Positions 24,994 through 33,097 of a stretch of 34,841 bases of DNA are shown here, piece after piece. The stretch's first letter is position 1. Every line of letters starts with the position of its first letter. The DNA comes from an uncultured bacterium. GTDB taxonomy: Bacteria; Pseudomonadota; Gammaproteobacteria; Burkholderiales; Burkholderiaceae_E. Where the stretch lies: NCBI GenBank assembly GCA_903907905.1, contig CAIVPX010000117.1:1-34841 (forward strand). Direction: 5' to 3'. The notes under the pieces are model-generated. The model was not told the DNA's origin. It saw nothing but the letters and a program-made list of their open reading frames with translations, and did not search any database. Made by a program: the position numbers and the translations under genes.

Positions 24994-26487
24994 ATGACAA
25001 ACTGGCGGGCTGCGGCCCCGAAGCTTTCGCGCGCTCAGCCAGCGCGCGCACCGGGCCCCGGCGAAAAGCGCCCGGCGCAGGCGGCTGATGACCCCGCCGC
25101 CACGATGTCAGGCGGCGTCCCTGAACTGGGCTTGTTTGCGCCCTGCCCGCGCGGGCTGGAAGACCCTCTGCGCGCGGAGCTTCAGTCCCTGGGGGCCCGA
25201 CAGTGCCGGATCACCCCGGGCGGCGTCGCCTTCGCGGGCTCGCCGCGAATCGCCATGGCCGCCAATCTGCACTCGAGGCTGGCGAGCCGCGTGCTGATGC
25301 AGGTGGCGCAAGGTCGCTACCGCGACGAGGACGACCTCTACAAGCTCGCCCGCCGAATTGAGTGGGAGCAGTGGTTCAACGAGGACGTTCACCTGCGAGT
25401 GGACGTGTCGGCGCAGCGATCGGCACTGCGCAGTCTCAATTTCGTCGCCCTGCGAATCAAGGATGCCATCGTCGATCGCTTCCGGGAAACGACCGGCAGC
25501 CGCCCGTCGGTCGATACGCGCAACCCCGATGTGCGGATCTTCGGTTTTATCGGCCCGCACGACGCCACGCTCTACCTCGATCTCTCGGGCGAATCGCTCT
25601 TCAAGCGCGGCTGGCGTTCGGGCGAAGACGACAAGGGCGCCGCGCCGCTCAAGGAAAACCTCGCAGCCGGCCTGATCGCACTCGCCGGCTGGCGGGCCGA
25701 CACGCCGCTCTATGATCCTTTCTGCGGCTCGGGCACGCTCCTGATCGAGGCGGCACAGGCAGCCCTTGCCATCGCCCCCGGAATCGGCCGTAGCTTCGGC
25801 TTCGAGCGTCTGCGAAACTTCGACCGGCTTGCCTGGGCCGACCTTCGACAGGCCGCCGAACAAGGCGCCAACGCGGTGATCGCGCGTTATCAGGGGGGTG
25901 AACTCACGCTGCGCATCGCAGGCTCCGACATCGACCCGCGCGCAATCGATCGCAGCCGACGCAATCTCGCGCGCGCCGGAATCCCGGCGGGGCTGGTTTC
26001 ACTCTCAACCCTCGACTTCAGTTCACCCAATGCCGGCTCGCCATTCGGCGCCGAGGGTCAGCGCCCGGACGCGCCAGTCGGCGAGGTTCATCCGCCAGCC
26101 GGGCTGATCCTCACCAACCCGCCCTACGGAGCGAGGATCGAAGCGATGATCGCGGCCGCCGACGATGACCCTCGCGAGCGTGGCCGGCCCCCCATGGACG
26201 GCCCGCGAAGTGCCGGTGAGAGGCGCCCCGCCAGCGTCAGCCGCCCGCCCGCCCGGACCAGCATGGCTGACGCAGGCGCAGGGCACGGCTACGGCGATCA
26301 CGAGCAGTCGCTCAGGCAATGTGGCATAACACTCAAGCGCGCTTTTGGCGGATGGCGCGCCTGCATCCTGACCGCTGATCCCGAAATGCCCCGACTGCTG
26401 GGCATGCAACCGCGACGCAAGACACCGCTGTTCAACGGCGCGCTCGAGTGCCGGCTCTTCGCGTTCGATATCTTTGCCGCGCGATGA
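24994..26487 (+). CDS. rlmL: THUMP-domain 23S rRNA guanine-N2 methyltransferase (RlmL N-terminal type)
   Basis: S-adenosylmethionine-dependent RNA methyltransferase of 497 residues, corresponding to the RlmL half of E. coli RlmKL. The first ~40 residues are basic and low-complexity. FAPCPRGLEDPLRAELQSLG (about 48-67) opens the ferredoxin-like and THUMP region, to about 200. FKRGWR and PLKENLAAGLI precede the methyltransferase domain, with DPFCGSGTLLIEAA at 241-254 and the catalytic TNPPYG at 374-379. Two Pro/Gly/Arg-rich insertions lie at about 345-368 and 387-432. A normal ending follows (RKTPLFNGALECRLFAFD). The start could instead be the ATG at 25105 (MSGGVPELG), which removes the tail. 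The stop overlaps the yggS start as ATGA. Confidence 0.87.
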   Translation: MTNWRAAAPKLSRAQPARAPGPGEKRPAQAADDPAATMSGGVPELGLFAPCPRGLEDPLRAELQSLGARQCRITPGGVAFAGSPRIAMAANLHSRLASRVLMQVAQGRYRDEDDLYKLARRIEWEQWFNEDVHLRVDVSAQRSALRSLNFVALRIKDAIVDRFRETTGSRPSVDTRNPDVRIFGFIGPHDATLYLDLSGESLFKRGWRSGEDDKGAAPLKENLAAGLIALAGWRADTPLYDPFCGSGTLLIEAAQAALAIAPGIGRSFGFERLRNFDRLAWADLRQAAEQGANAVIARYQGGELTLRIAGSDIDPRAIDRSRRNLARAGIPAGLVSLSTLDFSSPNAGSPFGAEGQRPDAPVGEVHPPAGLILTNPPYGARIEAMIAAADDDPRERGRPPMDGPRSAGERRPASVSRPPARTSMADAGAGHGYGDHEQSLRQCGITLKRAFGGWRACILTADPEMPRLLGMQPRRKTPLFNGALECRLFAFDIFAAR

Positions 26488-27239
26488 ATCCGCAACCGCC
26501 CGAGGACGATACGGCCGGCTCGCGCCTGGTCCGGGTGCAACATCGCATCCAGGAGGCCTGCCGCCTCGCGGGTCGCCCCGCCGACGCGGTGCGCCTGCTC
26601 GCCGTCAGCAAAACCTGGGGGGCAGACCGGGTGCTCGAACTGGCCACACTGGGGCAGCAGGCTTTCGCCGAAAACTACCTCCAGGAGGCGCTGGACAAGA
26701 TCGATGCCTGTGCCGGTCGTTCACTTGAATGGCATTTCATCGGACCCATCCAGTCGAACAAGACACGGCCGATCGCCGAAAATTTTCATTGGGTGCACTC
26801 GGTCGAGCGCGACAAGATTGCGCGCCGACTGTCCGATCAGCGGCCACCCGACGTGGCACCCCTGCAAGTCTGCGTACAGGTGAACGTGTCAGGCGAGGCC
26901 AGTAAGAGCGGCTGCGACCCCGACGAGGCCGCGGATCTGGCCAGGCTGATTGTCGAGTTACCCCGGCTTGAGCTTCGAGGCCTGATGGCCATTCCGGAAC
27001 CCACGAATGACGCCGCCCTGCAGCGCGCACGTTTCGGAGCCTTGCGGGCGTTGCACCAGGACATCCGAAGCACACTGGATCAGCGCGCAGGGCCTGAGAC
27101 CGCCACGTCGTTTGATACCTTGTCGATGGGAATGTCGGACGATCTTGAGGTCGCCGTGCAGGAGGGCGCGACCCTGGTCCGAATCGGCACCGCCCTGTTC
27201 GGGCGGCGCCAGACGAGTGATGTCAGGCCATTGCCTTGA
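26484..27239 (+). CDS. yggS: pyridoxal phosphate homeostasis protein YggS
   Basis: PLP-binding protein of the YggS/PROSC family, 251 residues, which controls free pyridoxal phosphate and vitamin B6 balance. The fold is an alanine-racemase-like TIM barrel without enzyme activity. The PLP lysine is K43 in [15 protein letters not shown]. Other family stretches are [52 protein letters not shown] and [31 protein letters not shown]. The ATG at 26484 overlaps the rlmL stop, giving translational coupling. Its last 17 bp overlap the 3' end of the opposite-strand rpsT gene. Confidence 0.95.
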   Translation: MNPQPPEDDTAGSRLVRVQHRIQEACRLAGRPADAVRLLAVSKTWGADRVLELATLGQQAFAENYLQEALDKIDACAGRSLEWHFIGPIQSNKTRPIAENFHWVHSVERDKIARRLSDQRPPDVAPLQVCVQVNVSGEASKSGCDPDEAADLARLIVELPRLELRGLMAIPEPTNDAALQRARFGALRALHQDIRSTLDQRAGPETATSFDTLSMGMSDDLEVAVQEGATLVRIGTALFGRRQTSDVRPLP

Positions 27240-27486
27240 CGGCGGCGGCCAGACGGCTCTTGTAGCGGGACGCGGTGTTCTTGTGCAGGATGCGCTTGTC
27301 AGCAATGCGGTCGATCACCGACTGCGATTCTTGCAGCACCTTGGTTGCTGCAGTTTTGTCGCCGGCGTTGATCGCCTTGCGCACGGCCTTGATAGCCGTG
27401 CGGTAAGACGAACGCTGGCTGGTGTTTTGCGCATTGCGCTTGACCGCCTGGCGGGCACGCTTGCGCGCAGAAGCAATGTTTGCCAT
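27223..27486 (-). CDS. rpsT: 30S ribosomal protein S20
   Basis: Small basic ribosomal protein of 87 residues that binds 16S rRNA. The opening [18 protein letters not shown], the basic helices and the ending [11 protein letters not shown] are standard. It is monocistronic, read away from murJ. Its stop codon is 15 bp inside the 3' end of yggS on the other strand, so the mRNA must end within or past yggS sequence; I see no hairpin with a T-run there. A sigma70-like promoter lies about 70-100 bp upstream. Confidence 0.98.
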   Translation of the reverse strand: MANIASARKRARQAVKRNAQNTSQRSSYRTAIKAVRKAINAGDKTAATKVLQESQSVIDRIADKRILHKNTASRYKSRLAAAVKAMA

Positions 27487-27536
27487 GAGAATATTCCGGT
27501 TGGGTCAGCCGGCCGCCCCAAAAACTTGGCGCCGGA

Positions 27537-27566
27537 TTGCGTCGGGAAAGCCTTGAATAATAATAC
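27537..27566 (+). promoter_or_regulatory. candidate promoter of murJ
   Basis: TTGCGT (27537-27542), an 18-bp spacer and TAATAC (27561-27566) give a plausible plus-strand promoter about 40 bp before the murJ ATG. Its -10 shares bases with the rpsT -10 on the other strand, so the two polymerase sites would overlap. Confidence 0.4.
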
Positions 27567-27586
27567 GTTTTTGAAAGACCGCGCAA
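27557..27586 (-). promoter_or_regulatory. promoter of rpsT
   Basis: On the minus strand, TTGCGC (27586-27581), an 18-bp spacer and TATTAT (27562-27557) form a sigma70-like promoter in the only AT-rich patch of the 116-bp rpsT-murJ gap. The expected start is near 27550, giving a leader of about 64 nt. Confidence 0.55.
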
Positions 27587-27602
27587 GTTGCGCGAGCACA
27601 GC

Positions 27603-29174
27603 ATGAACCTGCTTCGCGCCGCCGCAACGGTCAGCGGGCTCACGCTGTTATCACGCATCACCGGACTCATCCGGGAGACGCTCACCGCCACCGTGTTCGG
27701 GGCGTCGGCCTTGACCGACGCATTTTTCGTGGCCTTCCGCCTGCCCAACATGCTGCGCCGGCTGTTCGCTGAAGGAGCCTTTTCGCAGGCCTTCGTGCCC
27801 ATGCTGGCAGAGCGCCGCGCCCACCATCGGCGTGATGACCCAGCGGGCACCGACGAGGCCGGCATGCGTGAATTCATCGACCGCATTGCCACCGCCCTGT
27901 TCTGGGCGCTGCTCGGCGTCACCCTGCTCGGCGTCGCCGCCGCGCCGGCGCTCGTCTGGATGATGGCCTCGGGCCTGTCGGCCGATCCGCAAGCCATGAG
28001 CGCCGCCGTGCTGATGACGCGCTGGATGTTTCCCTACATCCTCCTCATCTCGTTGGTGGCCCTGGCAGCGGGCATTCTCAACACCTGGAAGCGGTTCGCG
28101 GTACCCGCTTTCACGCCGGTGCTGCTCAACCTGGCCGTGATCGGCGCAACCCTGCTGCTGGCCCCCCGTTTCACGCCCCCCATCTATGCGATGGCGGTTG
28201 GCGTCATGCTGGGCGGCATCGCACAACTGGCCCTGCAGATTCCTGCGCTCGCGCGCATCGGCGTGCTGCCAAGAATCGGCCTCAACCCCTGGCGAGCCTT
28301 TGCCGCCTCCGACACCCGCGCGGTACTCGTCCGCATGGCCCCGGCCGTGCTGGCGGTCTCGGTCGCGCAGATCAGTCTGGTGATCAATACGCATGTCGCC
28401 TCGCGTCTGGCTGCGGGCAGCGTGTCCTGGGTGTCTTACGGCGATCGCCTGATGGAATTCCCCGCGGCGCTTCTGGGCGTGGCGCTCGGTACGGTACTGC
28501 TCCCGTCTCTGACACGCATCGGCCAGGCGGGCGATCTCCGCGCCTACAGCGACTTGCTCGACTGGGGGCTGCGACTGTGCACGGTACTCGCGGTGCCCTG
28601 TACGGTGGGCCTTGCGCTCATGGCCGAGCCCCTTACCGCCCTACTTTTTCACTACGGGCGCTTCAGCGCGCACGATGTCGAGATGACCCGTCAGGCGGTC
28701 CTCGCCTACTCGGTCGGCCTGCTGGGGCTAGTCGCGGTCAAGGTACTCGCGCCCGGCTTTTACGCACGACAGGACCTGCGTACGCCAGTACGTATCGCTA
28801 TCGCGGTGCTGGTGGCCACGCAGCTGCTCAATCTGGTGCTCGTGCCCATGTTCCAGCACGCCGGTCTCGCACTTTCGATCTCGCTGGGCGCCTGGGCCAA
28901 CGCCGGCTTGCTGCTGGCCGGCTTGCTGCGGCGAGGCGACTATCGCCCCTCGGGCGGTTGGGCTGCGTTCGCGGCCAAGGTTCTGACCGCAGCGCTGGTC
29001 ATGGCCAGCGCGCTGGTTCTGACGGTGCCCCGCTTTGACTGGATCGCGATGCAGGCCTCGCCCTGGCAACGCATCGCACTGGTCCTGGGTCTGGTGTCCG
29101 CGGCGGGTCTGCTCTACCTTTCCACGCTTGCCTTGCTGGGCATCCGGCCTCGCCAGTTTGTACGCCGGGACTGA
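27603..29174 (+). CDS. murJ: lipid II flippase MurJ
   Basis: Integral inner-membrane protein of 523 residues with about 14 helices (MOP exporter superfamily) that flips the peptidoglycan precursor lipid II to the periplasm. The opening MNLLRAAATVSGLTLLSRITGLIRE is characteristic. Conserved arginines are visible in RLPNMLRRLFAEGAFSQAFVPM, and WVSYGDRLMEFPAALLGVALGT is a family hallmark. The ATG at 27603 is chosen over the in-frame TTG at 27588 because the family begins there. The ribosome site is weak (a GAG about 8 nt upstream). proC follows 59 bp later on the same strand. The gap between them shows no hairpin or clear promoter to me. Confidence 0.96.
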   Translation: MNLLRAAATVSGLTLLSRITGLIRETLTATVFGASALTDAFFVAFRLPNMLRRLFAEGAFSQAFVPMLAERRAHHRRDDPAGTDEAGMREFIDRIATALFWALLGVTLLGVAAAPALVWMMASGLSADPQAMSAAVLMTRWMFPYILLISLVALAAGILNTWKRFAVPAFTPVLLNLAVIGATLLLAPRFTPPIYAMAVGVMLGGIAQLALQIPALARIGVLPRIGLNPWRAFAASDTRAVLVRMAPAVLAVSVAQISLVINTHVASRLAAGSVSWVSYGDRLMEFPAALLGVALGTVLLPSLTRIGQAGDLRAYSDLLDWGLRLCTVLAVPCTVGLALMAEPLTALLFHYGRFSAHDVEMTRQAVLAYSVGLLGLVAVKVLAPGFYARQDLRTPVRIAIAVLVATQLLNLVLVPMFQHAGLALSISLGAWANAGLLLAGLLRRGDYRPSGGWAAFAAKVLTAALVMASALVLTVPRFDWIAMQASPWQRIALVLGLVSAAGLLYLSTLALLGIRPRQFVRRD

Positions 29175-29233
29175 GCACCGCCCTCAAACGCCCCCTCATA
29201 ATCACGCCTGCCTCCATTCTTGATGGCCTCAAT

Positions 29234-30049
29234 ATGAATATCAGCTTCATCGGCGGCGGCAACATGGCCACCGCACTCATCGGCGGCCTGTCACGTCAGG
29301 CTGGCAATCCGCATCGCTTCCGGGTGGTCGAGCCGGTCGCCACGCAACGCGACGCGCTCGGTACACGCTTTGGCGCCCACTGTTTCGAGATACCGTGCGC
29401 CGAGGCCCTCGAGGCCGAGGTCATCGTCTTTGCGGTCAAGCCGCAGCAGATGCGCGAGGTCGCCCGCCGCTGCGCGCCCTTGCTGCGTGGGCAGCTCGTC
29501 ATCAGCATCGCCGCCGGCATCCGGGCCGTCGACCTGTCGCGCTGGCTGGGCGGCCATCAACGGATCGTTCGTACCATGCCCAACACTCCCGCGCTGATCG
29601 GGCTCGGCATCACCGGGATGGCCATGCTGGACGGCGGCAGCCCCGATGACCGGCAGGTCGCTGAGGCCATTCTTGGCGCAGTCGGATCAACCGTCTGGGT
29701 CGATGATGAATCGAAGCTCGATGCCGTCACGGCGGTCAGTGGCAGTGGCCCGGCGTACGTGTTTCGTTTCATCGAGGCGGTCGAGCAGGCGGGCGTCGCG
29801 CTGGGCTTGCCGGCAGCCGAAGCGCGCCAGCTTACGATCGCCACCTTCGTCGGCGCGGCACAACTGGCCGCGCAGTCGGATGAGCCACCCTCGGTGCTGC
29901 GCGAGCGCGTCACCTCCAAGGGGGGCACCACTGCCGCCGCCTTGGGCGTGATGGCCGCAGGGGGGCTGGGCGAGTTGATCGAACGCGCGCTGGCGGCCGC
30001 CTGCGCGCGCGGCGCCGAGATGGGCGAGGCCTTCGGTCGGGACGACTGA
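29234..30049 (+). CDS. proC: pyrroline-5-carboxylate reductase
   Basis: Last step of proline synthesis: NAD(P)H reduction of pyrroline-5-carboxylate. The protein has 271 residues. The N-terminal Rossmann motif is ISFIGGGNMATALIGGL. VFAVKPQQM and RTMPNTPALIGLG line the cofactor site. AVSGSGPAYVFRFIEAVEQAG and ERVTSKGGTTAAAL are the substrate and dimer signatures. The ATG at 29234 has little ribosome-site sequence before it (CCTCAAT). Its stop codon falls in one arm of an inverted repeat shared with ubiA. proA is in the same window but in another transcription unit. Confidence 0.97.
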   Translation: MNISFIGGGNMATALIGGLSRQAGNPHRFRVVEPVATQRDALGTRFGAHCFEIPCAEALEAEVIVFAVKPQQMREVARRCAPLLRGQLVISIAAGIRAVDLSRWLGGHQRIVRTMPNTPALIGLGITGMAMLDGGSPDDRQVAEAILGAVGSTVWVDDESKLDAVTAVSGSGPAYVFRFIEAVEQAGVALGLPAAEARQLTIATFVGAAQLAAQSDEPPSVLRERVTSKGGTTAAALGVMAAGGLGELIERALAAACARGAEMGEAFGRDD

Positions 30050-30107
30050 GGGGCTGCGTCTGACCTGGCGCTCGCCCTCAACCCTGGGAATTGTCCCGGC
30101 CCCTCAG
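30046..30107. terminator. bidirectional stem-loop between proC and ubiA
   Basis: CTGAGGGGC at 30046-30054 is the exact reverse complement of GCCCCTCAG at 30099-30107. The proC stop lies in the left arm and the ubiA stop in the right. A smaller hairpin, GGGA-ATTG-TCCC, is nested near 30085-30096. There is no clear T-run on either side, so termination would be imperfect or Rho-helped. The 54-bp gap holds nothing else. Confidence 0.4.
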
Positions 30108-31012
30108 CCAGACAGCCAGGCCTCTGCCGCGATGCCCGCAAACACGGCCGCGCCGAACCAGTTGTTGTGGTTGAAGGCCTTGAAACACCCCTCACGCGTG
30201 CGCCCGCGCATGAGCGTCCAGTGATAGGCCGCAACGCCCGCCGCCGCGGTCAGCCCAAGGGCATAAGGAAGCCCCAAGCCCTCGAGTCGGCCCACCCAGG
30301 CCAGCAATCCGAGCGTGAGCGCGTAGCAGGCGACGATCGCGGCAAGATCGTATCGGCCAAACGTGATCGCCGAGGTCCGGATGCCAATCCTCAGATCATC
30401 ATCGCGATCGACCATCGCGTACTGGGTGTCATAGGCAATGGCCCAGGCGACGTTGGCCGCCAGCATGACCCAGCCGGCGAGCGGCACGCCTCCCGTGACC
30501 GCGGCGTAGCCCATGGGGATGCCAAACCCGAAAGCAATGCCCAGATAGGCCTGGGGAATGGCCAGGAATCGTTTGGTAAAGGGATAGCTGGCCGCGAGGA
30601 ATGCGGCCACCCCAGCCAGGGCCCAAGTGAGGCCATTGAAGGGATAAACCAGGGGCAAAGCGAGCAGCGACAACACGACAAAGACCGCGACCGCCTCCCA
30701 GGGCTGGATCTGTCCCGAGGTGAGGGGCCTGTCCTGCGTGCGCTTGACGTGCCGATCGAAATCGCGATCGGCAAAATCGTTGATCGCGCACCCTGCGGAG
30801 CGCATCAGCAGGGTTCCGAGCGCAAACGCCAGAACGGTGTAGAGATCGGGCCGGCCTTTGCTCGCCACAAAGACGGCCCAGAGCGTGGGCCAGAGCAGCA
30901 ACAGGGTGCCGATGGGCCGATGCATGCGCACCAGACGCCAATACAGCACCGCCCGCCGACGCAGACGGAGGGAGAGGGGTGGCCCAGGGGTGTCGAGAGA
31001 TGTCTCTTGCAT
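30104..31012 (-). CDS. ubiA: 4-hydroxybenzoate octaprenyltransferase
   Basis: Inner-membrane prenyltransferase of 302 residues that attaches the polyprenyl tail to 4-hydroxybenzoate in ubiquinone synthesis. It has about eight hydrophobic helices. The first aspartate-rich motif is [20 protein letters not shown] (Mg-diphosphate site) and the second is [19 protein letters not shown]. The opening [20 protein letters not shown] is characteristic of UbiA. The ATG at 31012 lies 6 bp after the stop of the comEA-like gene, so the two may be co-transcribed although their functions are unrelated. Its 3' end converges with proC. Confidence 0.96.
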   Translation of the reverse strand: MQETSLDTPGPPLSLRLRRRAVLYWRLVRMHRPIGTLLLLWPTLWAVFVASKGRPDLYTVLAFALGTLLMRSAGCAINDFADRDFDRHVKRTQDRPLTSGQIQPWEAVAVFVVLSLLALPLVYPFNGLTWALAGVAAFLAASYPFTKRFLAIPQAYLGIAFGFGIPMGYAAVTGGVPLAGWVMLAANVAWAIAYDTQYAMVDRDDDLRIGIRTSAITFGRYDLAAIVACYALTLGLLAWVGRLEGLGLPYALGLTAAAGVAAYHWTLMRGRTREGCFKAFNHNNWFGAAVFAGIAAEAWLSG

Positions 31013-31018
31013 GAACGA

Positions 31019-31768
31019 TTATCGCTTTTTCGGTCTGCCGGGCGTAGCAGGCTCATGCTCGTCGAACGACGCCGAGGATAGCGCCCTCGCCGGCCAGGCC
31101 TGCTGGATCTCGCAGCAAGGCATTTCGTCGACTCGCCCGGCGCCTGGCCGATCTGATTTGCCGGGCCGATTGCCCACCAACAATTCCACCGCATGCCGCT
31201 GCGCCGCCCGCGCGGGTTCGATGCGCGCAGCGCCCGAGACCACCAGACCGCCCGCCTGCATGCGGTGGAGATTGGCGGCGCCAATGCCCCGCACGCGCTG
31301 GCGCAAATCGTCGGCGTCGCGGTAACGCCCCGACCCGTCTCGCGTCTTGACGATCCGCATTGCAAGAGCCGGCCCGATTCCTCGAACCTGCTCGAGTTCA
31401 GCCGCGCTGGCCAGGTTGACGTCAACCTGGCGGCTGCCGGCACGCCCGCCCCCCTCTCCGCCTGCGGGCTTGGGCGCGGGCGCGGGCGCGGGCGGGGGTG
31501 CCGGCGCCGTCAGCCCGGCAGCCTGCATGGCCGATGCCCGGGCGCCCTGTGCTGGCAGAGCCTGACCCGGCTGCGGCACGAGAAGAACACCCAGCCAGAC
31601 CCGGACCAGCCTACGCTGCCAGGCCCGAGCTCGACCAGAGGCTCCGCTTGGAGTTCGGCTCGGCATATCGGGTTGCCGGGCAAGCCTGGAACAGGCGAGG
31701 CCCAAGCGGACCAAGCTCGCCGGGACCCACTCCCCAATCCAACGATCGCGCGGACAACAAGCGCCCAT
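31019..31768 (-). CDS. ComEA-like helix-hairpin-helix protein
   Basis: A 249-residue protein whose central part (about 115-177) is a ComEA-type double helix-hairpin-helix: VDVNLASAAELEQVRGIGPA, then a second GIGAANLHRMQ. Such proteins bind DNA without sequence preference and pull DNA into the periplasm in competent cells. Before it is a Pro/Ala linker (85-101) coded by a GC hexamer repeat, and before that a basic and hydrophobic stretch (RRLVRVWLGVLLVPQPG) that could be a signal or anchor if translation starts at the in-frame ATG at 31666 (MPSRTPSGA). The longer start at 31768 has the better ribosome site (GGGGGAC). The ~72-residue C-terminal tail is not part of ComEA and is unrecognised. Real gene: likely. 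Start: uncertain. Confidence 0.7.
   Translation of the reverse strand: MGACCPRDRWIGEWVPASLVRLGLACSRLARQPDMPSRTPSGASGRARAWQRRLVRVWLGVLLVPQPGQALPAQGARASAMQAAGLTAPAPPPAPAPAPKPAGGEGGGRAGSRQVDVNLASAAELEQVRGIGPALAMRIVKTRDGSGRYRDADDLRQRVRGIGAANLHRMQAGGLVVSGAARIEPARAAQRHAVELLVGNRPGKSDRPGAGRVDEMPCCEIQQAWPARALSSASFDEHEPATPGRPKKR
31472..31495. repeat. GGGCGC-type hexamer tandem repeat inside the comEA-like gene
   Basis: About four copies of a 6-bp GGGCGC/GCGGGC unit run in a row. In the comEA-like frame this codes for alternating Pro and Ala (PAPAPAPK), a flexible linker. Such repeats can change length by slippage, but in 6-bp steps the frame would be kept. Confidence 0.6.
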
Positions 31769-31862
31769 GATCAGTCCCCCGGGAGACGCAAAGCCCCGAT
31801 CATCGGCCCCGTCGTGGCAAACGGCGCCCCCAACTCCGGCCGACAGGTCTAAGCCAATCGCG

Positions 31863-31877
31863 GCAAGGCGGCCTTGC
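31863..31877 (-). terminator. weak hairpin downstream of lapB
   Basis: GCAAGG-CGG-CCTTGC gives a 6-bp stem with a 3-nt loop, 18 bp after the lapB stop, without a T-run. It may attenuate read-through into the comEA-like gene. The remaining 126-bp gap (31769-31894) shows nothing else clear. Confidence 0.25.
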
Positions 31878-31894
31878 GGTCGCCAGCGCGATCG

Positions 31895-33079
31895 TCAGGT
31901 GCGCTCCAGCTCCTCGGCGCGCTGCGGTGCGCAGCTGTCCCAAAGGCTACAACCCGGGCACTGCCAGTAATACTGCCTCGCCTTGAAACCGCAATGCGCA
32001 CAGACAAATCGGGACAGGCGTTGCGCCTGCCCGCGCAGGAGACTTCGCATGAGTTCGAGCTCATCACGGTGCTCAAGCCCTTCAGGGTGTCGAAGCCGCA
32101 GTTCGAGCAGACGTTCGAGGCCGAGGAGGCTTGGTGTGCGTTTGAGTGCCGCGCGCGCCCATTCGATGGCCCGAGCCTCGCCATCACGATCGGCCCGAGC
32201 TTCGAGTACGGCAAGAAACAGATCGGTCGAGCGTTGAGATTCGAGCTGCGCCTCGATCGTGGCGATGCCCTCATCGAGCAAGCCCAGGGCCGCATGCGCC
32301 GAGATCCAGTCCCTGGCGCCCAACGCGAACCAGCCGGGTTGTTCGAGCCTCAGCCCGTTCCAGACCGCCAGCGCCGCCTGCGGCTGCCCCTGCGCCATGG
32401 CGAGCTCACCTCGCATCAGCGCGATGCGCGGATGACTGGATGAGACCGCGGCCGCATCATCGAGATGCCGTCGTACCTGCTCGAAGCGATCGGACGACTT
32501 TCCCGCCAGCGCCCGCGCGGCGAGCTCGCAGTGAAAGTGGGCCAGGGCACTGACTGTTTGCCGGGAGGGGTCCCCCGAAGTCAGCCGAGACGCCAACGCG
32601 ATGGCCTGCGGCCAGTCACGGACCAGCTGGGCGATCGCAAGCCGGTGCTGCAGCGCCTGATGCGACCAAGGGGTCTCTTCGAGCTGCATGAACGCCTGCT
32701 CGGCCCGATCGAGCAGGCCCGCCTTGAGAAAATCCTCGCCCAGTTCGAAGACAGCGTGATGCCGCGTGTCGAGGTCAAGACCGCCCCGGTCGATCAGGTT
32801 TTGATGCACCCGGATGGCCCGGTCGGTTTCGCCCCGACGGCGAAAGAGATTGCCCAGCGCGAAATGCAGTTCGACCGTCTCGGGGTCGAGCCTGACCACG
32901 TCGATGAACTCGTCGATCGCGCGATCGGGCTGCTCGTTGAGCAGGAAGTTGAGTCCGCGAAAGTAGGCATCCGGCAGATCACGCGCGCGGCTTGCCCCGC
33001 GGCTCTCGTGCCGAGCGGCCAGCCAGCCCAGACCGAAAAACAGCGGCAGTACCAATAGCCAGATGAGCTCGAATTCCAA
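31895..33079 (-). CDS. lapB: LPS assembly protein LapB (YciM)
   Basis: Inner-membrane-anchored tetratricopeptide protein of 394 residues. In E. coli it works with FtsH to control LpxC turnover and so lipopolysaccharide amount. One N-terminal membrane helix (FELIWLLVLPLFFGLGWLAA) is followed by DAYFRGLNFLLNEQPDRAID and several TPR repeats to about residue 340. A C-terminal rubredoxin-type metal knuckle follows (FVCAHCGFKARQYYWQCPGC), needed for function in relatives. Translation starts at TTG (33079), since no ATG exists before the membrane helix. It follows lapA by 18 bp, the conserved order. Confidence 0.95.
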   Translation of the reverse strand: MEFELIWLLVLPLFFGLGWLAARHESRGASRARDLPDAYFRGLNFLLNEQPDRAIDEFIDVVRLDPETVELHFALGNLFRRRGETDRAIRVHQNLIDRGGLDLDTRHHAVFELGEDFLKAGLLDRAEQAFMQLEETPWSHQALQHRLAIAQLVRDWPQAIALASRLTSGDPSRQTVSALAHFHCELAARALAGKSSDRFEQVRRHLDDAAAVSSSHPRIALMRGELAMAQGQPQAALAVWNGLRLEQPGWFALGARDWISAHAALGLLDEGIATIEAQLESQRSTDLFLAVLEARADRDGEARAIEWARAALKRTPSLLGLERLLELRLRHPEGLEHRDELELMRSLLRGQAQRLSRFVCAHCGFKARQYYWQCPGCSLWDSCAPQRAEELERT

Positions 33080-33097
33080 ACGGGGTGCTCGCCAGGC

